From: Cepaea nemoralis
Lineage: Eukaryota > Mollusca > Gastropoda > Stylommatophora > Helicidae
DNA length: 64,000 nucleotides
Assembly: GCA_014155875.1 (NCBI GenBank)
Contig: JACEFZ010025808.1
Location: 695,001-759,000 of the forward strand
Direction of reading: 5' to 3'
Made by a program: the position numbers and the translations under genes. Below are positions 52,001 to 63,408 of the stretch, one piece after another. Every line of letters starts with the position of its first letter. Position 1 is the stretch's first letter. The notes under the pieces are model-generated. The model was not told where the DNA came from, did not search any database, and saw only the letters and a list, made by a program, of their open reading frames with translations.

Positions 52001-55000
52001 ACAATCTCACGACTAAAGAAGGAAATTTGGGATTTTGAGCTTTTAAAATGTTGTGTACAAGAAGAAGAAAGATAATCAAATTCTACAAGAACATCGAAGA
52101 AACCTGGCTCAGAAATACTATCATATCTCAGAACTAACATATTTAGGCCATGTTACATGTCACAGTGGCTGGGAGAGAACAGTGTTGGAAGGCCTGGTTG
52201 CTGGAAGAAAAGGTCATGAAGATGGATACAAGACATTGCAGAAACATTGGGCATGAGGGTGCATGAGACGGGAGAACTAGCGAGGCATTTAGAAACTATT
52301 CAACAGGTCGTGATGAGAACGAATTTCTGCAGAGAACCTCGAACGAACGAACGAACGAACAAACATACTTTATTTTCACAGGGTTAACAATTGGACATGC
52401 AGGCCCGTCTAACATTCTGCCCTTCTATCACTCTCTTTCATACATTATTTCATTCACGCATCATACAAGGCTAGTTGAGAACAGCAACAATATAAAGGCC
52501 TACATTATAGGTAGGTAGATAGGTAGGTAGGTAGATAGGTAGGTAGACAGGTAGGTAGGTATGTAGGTAGGTATATAGGTAGGTAGACAGGTAGGTAGGT
52601 AGGTAGGTAGGTAGGTAGGTAAGAGGTATGTATTAATGTATTAGGTAGGTAGGTTGGTAGTAAGTAGGTAGGTAGGTAAGTAAGAGGTGTGTATTAGGTA
52701 GGTAGGTAAGTAGGTAAGAGGTATGTATTAATGTATTAGGTAGGTAGGTAAGAGGTATGTATTAGGTAGGTAGGTAGGTAAGTATGTAGGTAGGTAGGTA
52801 GGTAGGTAGGTAGGTAGGTAGGTAGGTAGGTAGGTAGGTAGGTAGGTAGGTAGCTTACATGCATGTGCACATGCACAATTAAAAATTGTAATAAACAATA
52901 AACCAACCCCGATCAATTTTATATCTTTCTGTGTTCATCTTTTCCCCCTTGGTTTCATTTCTTGTACTTTGTGTTTTTACTTTTACTTTGATGTGATATT
53001 TGCATTACTTTATGGATTGTGATAGTTCTGTTCTTAAATAAGTATTCTTGTTTCCCACAATTTTGTTAATTGAAACAAACTTTCATCTTAACATTTCAGA
53101 TTGTTGTATGTTTCTATTGTTTCTCAAGTGTTTGTATGTGTTTTTTGTTTGTAAACATCTGTATGTCTTTTGTTTCTCAAGTGTTTGTATGTGTCTTTTG
53201 TTTGTAAGCGTCTTTATGTATTTTGTTTGCCAAGTGTTTGTATTTGTCTTTTGTATATAAATGTTTGTATGTCTTTTGATCCTCAAGTGTTTGTATGCGT
53301 CTTTTGTTTATAAATGTTTATATGTGTCATTTGTTGATAAATGTGTGTACGTGTCTTTTGTCTATAAATGTTTATATGTGTCTTCTGTATGTCAAGTGTT
53401 TGTATGTTTCTTTTGTTAATCAAGGAGGAGGAAGAAGAGGAAGGAGGTGAGTAGAAGGGGAGAATAATAATAATAATAATCTTTCATTTGTCTCAAAAAT
53501 AACACCCACAATGGCTTTTGTAACACACTGTTCTAAATCAGGAATGAACTTACTGCCCAGGTGTAGAGCTCTTTTTCAAGAGAGATAGCAGCAAAATGGC
53601 TGTGTCCTACAGCAACCTGTTCCAGAAATGCAAGTTCACAATTTGTAAAATGGATCCCATTAAAATACTCAGACAATAAAAACCCTGTTTCCAATATTGA
53701 TTTAACAACAAATACTCTACTAATATTTGTCACTGTGATATAATATCCCTTTACCACAACTAATATCACATCATAATTTTCTATTGTCTGTTGCTTCAAA
53801 CACAGAACTCTGTCTTCATCTCTTTTTATTCCCCCAACATGTCTTCAACCATCTGATAACAATCACTTCTATCCTTTGCTAACTTTTGTAGTTTCATCCA
53901 TGCTTTTCCCATATTATTCATATATGTCACTAATTCTCTTCTCCACGTAGTTCTCCATGAATTCTCTTCTCCAGTTTCTCTACGAATTCTCTTCTCCACA
54001 TAGTGTCTCCATGAATTCTCTTCTCCACATAGTTTCTCCACTAATTCTCTTCTCCACACAGTTTCTCCGCTAATTCTTTTCTCCACATGGATTCTCTGCT
54101 AATTCTCTTCTCCACACAGTTTCCCCACTAAATCTCTTCTCAACATAATTTATCCACTAATTCTCTTCACCACACAGTTTCTGCATTATTTCTCTTCTCC
54201 ACATAGTTTCTCCACTTATTCTCTTATCCACACAGCTTCTGTACTAATTCTCTTCTCCACACAGCTTCTCCACTTATTCTCTTCTCCACATAATTTCTCC
54301 AGTAATTCTCTTCTCCACATAATTTCTCCACTAATTCTCTTCTCCACACAGTTTCTCCACTAATTCTCTTCTCCACACAGTTTCTCCACTTATTCTCTTC
54401 TCCACATAGTTTCTCCATGAATTCTCTTCTCCACACAGCTTCTGTACTAATTCTCTTCACCACACAGTTTCTCCACTCATTCTCTTCTCCACATAATGCC
54501 TCCACTTCTTCTCTTCTCCACATAATTTCTCCACTTATTCTCTTCTCCACACAGTTTCTCCACTAATTCTCTTCTCCACACAGTTTCTCCACTTATTCTC
54601 TTCTCCACATAGTTTCTCCATGAATTCTCTTCTCCATATAGTTTCTCCATGAATTCTCTTCTCCACACAATTTCTGCACTAATTCTATTCTCCACACAGT
54701 TTCTCCAGTAATTCTCTTCTCCACATAATTTCTCCACTAATTCTCTTCTCCACATAATTTCTCCACTAGTTCTCTTCTCCACACAGTTTCTCCACTAATT
54801 CTCTTCTCCACACAGTTTCCCCACTAATTCTCTTCTCCACATAGTTTCTCCACTAATTCTCTTCTCCACACAGTTTCTCCACTAATTCTCTTCACCACAC
54901 AGTTTCTCCACTAATTCTCTTCTCCACATAATTTCTCCACTAGTTATCTTCTCCATGTAGTTTCTCCACTAATTATCTTCTTCAAACTGAGTCATTCTTC

Positions 55001-55798
55001 TAGAGAAAGAGCTCTGTTTAATCTTGGCTGGATGAATGATTACTGTTCATGATCGGTTGAATCTTCCAGCTAAGGGCAAGGCAGCTCGATCCATGCCAGT
55101 CTTCCTTAGTTGTCTTCTGTGACATGCTTTGATTGTTACAAAAGTAAATATTATCAGCTTCCCTTATGGGCCTTGGTGACACTTGTATAGCCTACATGTG
55201 ATAGAGACTGAATTACTAAAACCTGTATCACTCACTCTTTGGACAAAAAGCATAAATAATCACTGCCACCCACTCCTTGTAAGCTCCATACATATAAGCA
55301 CTATCATTCACTCCTTGGTCAGTCAGCATAAACAACATCCATGTCACCCACTCCTTGTACACTCAACATATATAACCACAGTCACCCACTCCTTGTACAC
55401 TCAACATATATACCACAGTCACCTACTTCATGTACACTCAACATATGCAACATATTTGTCATCCACTCCATGTACACTCAACATATATAACCAATATTAT
55501 AAATTCAACTATAAACAACAACAACCACCGCCACAACTATGACTACCAACTACCGACCTTACAATATTTGACAAATGTTACCTGCATGGGGCTCTTCTCT
55601 CTGGTGAACATCTCCAGCTTCTGGGGTGTGAGTTTTCCCCCTCCCCACTGGTATATCTGGGGGACACAAATAGGACAGCTAGTGAAATAGTCTGTGAGAT
55701 GTAGCAATCCGCACAAACTACTACCACCACTAGCACTACTACTAACATCACTGCTACCACTACTATTATTACTACAACTACTTCTATTACTACTACTT

Positions 55799-55840
<42 letters not shown>

Positions 55841-55909
55841 TTACTACTACTTCTACTACTACTATGATTATTAGCCTCAGTGCTACCACTACTACTACTA
55901 CTTCTATTT

Positions 55910-55979
<70 letters not shown>

Positions 55980-58900
55980 TACTACTACTACTACTACCAC
56001 TACCACTACTACTACAACTACTACTACTACCACTACTACTACCACTACCACTACCACTACTACTACTACTACTACAATAACTACCACCATAACTACAACT
56101 ATGGAAATCTACATGTATCTACTTTCCAATCTATACAGGTATGAACAGAAAAGCATCTGTTATCCAGTGTAACAGTACAGGTACAGAGGATCAATAACCA
56201 AGTTCTTAGGTGTTTCTTTAAAACGGATTTATTGAATCATAACAAACTGATAATAATGTAGAGGCCATGAGACCAGATGTTGCCTTCTCTTTTCTCTTGC
56301 TATAACTAAAACAAAACAATCTACGTCACGGCTTGAGCATCCCTAGTAGCGTTCGTATAGGATGCTCAACCGTGCCCCTAAGTTTACACATCAAGCTATT
56401 AACATAGATGTTACTCATTCCGTTACACCTCCCTTTCTTTAAAAAGACTTTTCTTCTTCAAAAGTCTTAACTCCTAACCCCTTTATCCTACACCTTGTCT
56501 CCTTCCCCCAATTTCTCTAAACGGTTCCAAACTAACTCTATCTTCCTTGAACTGCTCCCATGTCTCATCTACCCTAGCTTCTAATTTTCTTCTGATATGA
56601 TCAGAAACCGGTTCTGTCGCTGCCTGATAAGCAAGTTTCATTTTTTCTTCATCTGATGCTGACACCAAGTATGCATACTTCTCTATTGCAGTTATCCACT
56701 TCTTAAAGTCCTTCGCCTGTCCACTAAATTTAACAATTTCAGCTGCCATTCCTTGTTGTTTCATGACTGTGTTGAGTTTACCTATTACCGTCCTTACCCC
56801 AGTCAAAACTTGTGCTAGTAAACTTTGTTCTTCTGCCATTTTGTGCTGAAATATCAATTTATATAAGCAACTCACATTTATAATAATTTAGATATATGAT
56901 CGTATTTAAATTACGTAATTCCTAATTGTTAAATGTTCATCAGTCAATGGTATCTAAAATGACGTTTAAACTTTAACTAATTACCGTTATCTATTTCTTT
57001 TCTTGATCTACGATGAAGGTGAATATTCGTACGTCAGCCGAGAATCTATTTGTCAAGGGTCATGTATAAACCAATTCTGGAGTCTGTGTTATCTGAAGGT
57101 GTCTGTATTTCTCCAACCGACAACGCGATTTCAGGTATCCACATCAGACTTCTCCAGCGGAAAGAATGGAAGAAGAATGCCTATACTTTCACCCTTGGAT
57201 GGGCCCAACCAGCTTTGCGCTTTCTTTTCACCCTAAACAGGGCTCTTCAAGGCGTCGACTTGAAAACGGCTCTAGCTCAATAAAGCGATTTAATTGAGGT
57301 TTTTGCTCTGGCTCAAAAACATTCTGATATGCTAGAGTTCAGGACCGCTGGAGTGATGAGCAAACACGATTGGCACTTTCCTCGAAATTTCCAAACGAAG
57401 GAGCAATTGGCCCGTCTCAATATAAGCTCTCGTATTTCTTCAGGTACTCAAAGTCAAGGTTCAATGAGTACAACGGCTTTTGTGATCTTGATATACGGAA
57501 GATAACAGCTCCTTCAAAACGAGTTCTCCATTTAATTCAAGTCGTTTATAGCTGTCTTGAGATTTCTTTGCTTCTGGACCTGGACAGTCCTAGTATGTAA
57601 GTGGCTGACCTTCAAACGCAAGGTTAACTAACGGCTGTAATAATGGCAGGTCAAACTTCATAGTATTTTGACAGCATTTTGACAAAAATCACGTTACTTC
57701 AAGTAGTTATGATGAGAAACAGCTTACTCTACTGGCAACCATGTTATGAAGATGGCTCCATCTAAAAATCTTGATGCATATGACTTCAATTTAGCTAGTC
57801 CGAAAAATGCTTCAATTTGACTTTGACTCCATTAAAAGTGGTCCGGTTTTGAACTTTTGTTTAAAGAATTTCGTAAAAATTTATTGATTCATACCTCAGC
57901 AAGTTGGTAAAATTTCTCATGAAAATCCGCTGTGGCATGTTGGTTTCAGTACTTCACGCTATACATGTCCGCGACATTCAAACCAAAATCGGCATCCTGG
58001 TGTGCGGCGCCATAAATCCTCCTGTAACAGTACAGGTACAGAGGATCAATAACCAAGTTCTTAGGTGTTTCTTTAAAACGGATTTATTGAATCATAATAA
58101 ACTGATAATCATGTAGAGGTCATGAGACCAGATGTTGTCTTCTCTTGAGTTTTGCTGTAACTAACCAAAACAATCTACGTCACGGCTTGAGCATCCCTAG
58201 TAGCGTTCGTATAGGATGCTCAACCGTGCCCCTAAGTTTACGCATCAAGCTATTAACATAGATGTTACTCATTCCGTTACACCAGACACTAAAGATGGAC
58301 ATTTTTTTTTCTGCATATCCTTTTCAGGACATCGCTGTCAACATTAGCATCTTTTAGCTGATTGTTGATTTCTTGGCAAGATTACGCTCAGTAGTTTGCC
58401 ATTGCTTTCCGAGTGGCTGCCTTACATACCCCATGAATTACCAATGCGGCAAGAACCACTACCGATTCTCACGCGGGTTACGTTCCTCACGTGGATATAC
58501 GGGATTACAGAGAAAGATGTTAACCCCTAGGCCAGGGAGACTGGCAAAAATGGACATACTATAGGCAAAAACTAACACTCTGGTGAAAGATGACACATCT
58601 CTTGATGAATCATCTCAATTATGGTTGTTTGAGTGGGGAATCAAAAACGGAACCAGCCACAACAAATTGAGGCATGGATGGCTCTAATGTATAGCTAACC
58701 AATTGGTATCAGGGACAAAAAGCATCAAGACACTTTCACTTCTGCTGGAAAGACTGACTTCTTTCAGGTTTGTCTGCAGTTATATACTTTCTCTAATCCC
58801 AGAGCCGGTAAAGGATATGCCACTAACTAACCCTTATTTGAGAAATGCAAACTTAGAATATTAATGATAGGAATGATAATGGTATATTTCTGCACCTCAC

Positions 58901-60208
58901 ACATTTTAGATGTAATCACAGACACAACACTAGAAGTTGATACAGCAGATGTCCTTGACCTCCTGGTCACAGAGTTGAGCTCATGAACTTTCTGCTCCAT
59001 GTTCAGACTTGTCTCAGCTAACAGAGGCAACGCCAGGATGTCGTCAGCTGTGGGCCTTTCTTCAGGCTTCTGAAACATCAGACAATTTGGCTACAATCAG
59101 CTGATGACAGTCTAAGGGTCACGATAATCCCATAGCTAGTACTGCTGTAAGCATATTAAATGACAGGTCTTTAAGTATAATAGATCATAAGATTATGAAG
59201 TGAGGGGGCCAGTTTTCTTGTTCACGTCCCTTGTTTCCAGAGAAATCTCTAGAACCCATTTTACAAGGCTAGCGTGTCACATGGTCATGTCTTTTATCTC
59301 ATCCTCGTTCTATTTCTTCGTCTTGTTGAAACATGACTGCTGATGCATATCGATATCGCACATGATGATAATGATTATGACATCTATAAATATCTAACTA
59401 TTTTGAAAACTATTTTACATCATTTATACCAGGTGTTTGTAAAGTCTCACTACAATTTGTATGTAGAACAAATCTGAAAAATGAAGTACATGATGTCATC
59501 AAAACATGTACTCCACAGTCCACCGTGAAGCAATATGCAGTGAATGGCTGTCATCTGCTGCAGTAATTCTTTGAATTCCAAACAGAATGGTATTATCAAC
59601 GGGAGAAAGAATCTTTTTCAAATGTGTTCAACATACAAAGTGTAGTGAGACTTTACACACACCCGGTATAATCTTGCTACAATTTCTTGGAGTTTTGATT
59701 ATGTGCCTTTTATGAGAGTTCATGCAATGTCAGGTGAAAACATTCCCCAACTGGCGACTGAACTGACACTACAGCACTTGGAAGCCAGTTCACAATCCAC
59801 AATGTAGCCAAAAATAAGAACTGCTTCTTTCTGATGTTTGTGATAGGTTACCTTTGAGTGCTAGTCTCTGTCAAATCATTTAGTGACTCATTTTGGCGGG
59901 AATTTTAAAATGCTTCGGTAAAACCCGATCTCTTATGTGTCTTAGGATTTAATTAGGAAAATGTGTCATCTTTCTCATGTCGTGTGAAATTTCTCATGTC
60001 GTGTGAGCTTTCTCATGTCGTTTGAGCTTTCCCATGTTGGTATCATTCTTTATTTGTAAAATTTTCATAGACTTTGTATTCTTCTTCTTCTTTTTCTTCT
60101 TTTTCTTCTTCTTCTTCTTCTTCTTCTTCTTCTTCTTCTTCTTCTTCTTCTTCTTCTTCTTCTTCTTCTTCTTCTTCTTCTTCTGCTGCTGTTTATCCTA
60201 CTTCTACA

Positions 60209-60303
<95 letters not shown>

Positions 60304-60336
60304 TACTGCTACAATGACTACATGACTTCAACTACA

Positions 60337-60431
<95 letters not shown>

Positions 60432-63364
60432 TACTGCTACAATGACTACATGACTTCAACTACAACTACTACTACTACAACTACTACTACTACTATACCA
60501 CTACCACCGCTGCCGTCGCCGCCGCCACCACCACTAGTTCTGCTGCTACTATTATTACAACCCTCCTATGCAAGGACATCTAAATAAACCACATTACTTG
60601 CTCACCTTTCTAAGCATCTGGTCTACAAGGGAGTGCATTTGAGAACTGTAAGACATGCCCACATCTGTATGGTCTGTCTTTACAATCTGCATGGCCAGTT
60701 TCAGGGGATTCTAGAAGATTCATAGGAGAAAGAAGACCCCAAAAAAATGATTGTAAACACATCTTTTAATTGTTTATAAGTACAGGCAGATTTCAGAGAG
60801 GGCAGAGGAACCAGGGCCGATATCTTCAACATGAGAACCATCTGTGAGAAATGCAGAGAGTACAAGGTAGATCTTTCTACTTGCTTCATAGACTACAGTA
60901 AGGCCTTTGACTGTGTTCAACATCAGAAATTATGGAATACCGAGAGTGTTATAGGATTTCCAGCACATTTGATGCATTTAAGTGAATCACTGTATCATGA
61001 TCAACAAGCAGCTGTTAGAGTAGCCAGTGAAACATTAAAATTGTTTGAGATGCAAAAGGGAGTAAGACAAGGCTGCTCTCCCTCTGCATATCTATTCAAC
61101 ATGTACGAAGAAAATGTAATGAGAAATGTAGAAAATTACGAGACCAGAGACAATTTTGATCGATTCATTATTGGTGGAAATCCAATTCCAGACTTTAGAT
61201 ATGCAGATGACATGGTTCTCCTCTCCAACAATGCTAAAGGATTAGACAAGCTGATCCTGTCAGTCAAGAGACAGTAAAAATTAAACTTTTTCTGAACTTA
61301 AGGAAACAAAAAAAAAGTACAAAACTAAGATCGCAGCCAACCATGAAGAAACTTAAAATGTCACATACTTTGAATAGTTTGGCATCATTTTCAATAACAA
61401 TCAGGTCTGTTCACAAGAAGTTAGACGCAGGCTGGCCTTAGCAATGAAGAGATTAAACAGTGTTGAGAACCTGTGGCACAATGCTAGCAGGAAAATTAGG
61501 TTAAATTTTTGCGAATATGCATATTCTCAGTGGCAACATGTGGATATCAGTCGTGGACCATTTCATAATCATTACAAAAGAAAATTGGGTCTATCATTAA
61601 AGAAGAAAACTGGGTCTTTTATTAAAGAAGAAAATTGGGTCTTTTATTAAAGAAGAAAATCTGGGCTTTCATTAAAGAAGAAAATTGGGGCTTTCATTAA
61701 AGAAGAAAATTGGGTCTTTCATCAAAGAAGAATATTGGAGCTTTCATTAAAGAAGAGTATTGGGTCTTTTATTAAAGAAGAAAACTGGGTCTTTTATTAA
61801 AGAAGAAAATGTGGGCTTTCATTAAAGAAGAAAATTGGGGCTTTCATTAAAGAAGAAAACTGAGTCTTTTATTAAAGAAGAAAATTGGGTCTTTTATTAA
61901 AGAAGAAAATGTGGGCTTTCATTAAAGAAGAAAATTGGGGCTTTCATTAAAGAAGAAAATTGGGTCTTTCATCAAAGAAGAATATTGGAGCTTTCATTAA
62001 AGAAGAGTATTGGGTCTTTTATTAAAGAAGAAAAGTGGGTCTTCTGAGCTCAAATTTAACATCAAAATTCCTAGAATATTGTGGATTGGGAAGAGAAAGA
62101 ATATTTAAATTTTACAAGATCATGTTGGCCTTGAAAATAGCTATCCTTTACGAGAGTGATGTTGGCACAGAGACTGTTCTCCTGACCCGACACAAAAGTA
62201 CCAACCCTATATGGACTGTGTCACAGAGATGTGTTCCCTCTCAACGTCTTTAATCAACAGTGTGGGCAAGACCAGGACTGGAGCTTTACATCTGCTCAGT
62301 GGCATATTAGGATGCAACCAAAAAGAGGCTGATCTTGTACACAATGGACAGAGGGAATAACAGAATCCATGGGAATCTTGATATATGAAGCCCATAAATG
62401 GTCACTCTCTGGCTGTTTAGGCTTCACTTTAACACCACAGGTTACAAGAGGAACATGATGAGATCATGATGATGACCAGGTCATGATTTAGCACAGCACA
62501 CAGGAACTGCTCGGTTTAGAGTTTGAAGTCACAGAGTTTAGAGATGTAATCAAGAGTTTGAATAAACAGTCAAGAGTTTAATATAAACAGTTAAGAGTTG
62601 AAACAAACAGCCAAGACAAGCCAGACAGATACATAATGTGACTGCAATTTGTACCATTACTATTGGAACTCTTCGCTGATTGTTGAAGATGAGAACGGAG
62701 AGTGTATGGGAATGTTCCGAGTGCTGTGATCTCCACTCTTGACTCAACACAACTCAACCAAGAGTTGATGAAACTCAACTAAGAGTTTAAGCATACAACC
62801 AAGAGTTTAAGCATACAACCAAGATTTTAAGCAAACAATCTAGAGTTTAAGCAAATAATCTAAAGTTTAAGCAAACAACTAAGTGTTGACACAAATAATC
62901 ACTCACAGTTGCCTGAAATGTTTTTTCCAGAGTGAGCATTTCATAAAGCACACAACCCAGAGCCCAGATGTCACTCTTGTAATTGTACCTGGCACAAAAA
63001 TACAAGTCAATTAGTGGTGGTATGTATGTATGTATGTATGCAGGTGATATAACAGATGCAGAGTATGTAAGTACTCACTCTGTACATTTAAGGTGTATGC
63101 AAACCAACGTCTCTCTCTCAGTCACTGGATCTCTCTCTCTCTCTCTCTATCTCTCTGCCTCTTTCTCTCTACAGTATTTCTCTCCCCTCTCAACCTTTGA
63201 CTTAGTCCTCTCTCTCGATCCCTCTAATATTCACTCTATCTTTCTTTTCATCCCACCGCTCAATTATTTACTCCAATTCATTTTTATCTCTGTGTTCATT
63301 TTCCCTCTCTCAGTCCCTCTAATATTCACTTAGGTATTCTTACTTCCTATCTATCTATCTGTCT

Positions 63365-63408
<44 letters not shown>

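Larger units (their letters stand above)
56168..58281 (-). mobile_element. Internally deleted Gypsy derivative with two LTRs and gag start
   Basis: A 2114-bp element with LTRs at both ends, a 4-bp duplication CCAG (56164-56167 and 58282-58285), a primer-binding site, about 1.18 kb of leader, a short gag fragment fused to what may be the pol end, and a purine tract (AAAGAAAGGGAGG) before the 3' LTR. The two LTRs differ at roughly 4% of positions by eye, so it is older than the 1-13262 element. Related to that element through gag. Confidence 0.92.

Noticed and set aside
55578..56172. Poly-Val, poly-Thr and poly-Leu frames
   Set aside because: Produced by the TAC repeat; the real coding here is only the NEK9 exon 55582-55656 on the minus strand.
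57003..57283. Two 77-codon plus-strand frames
   Set aside because: They lie in the antisense of the leader of the deleted Gypsy element, with no family match.
60022..60453. Poly-Phe, poly-Ser and poly-Thr frames
   Set aside because: TTC and TAC repeat artefacts.
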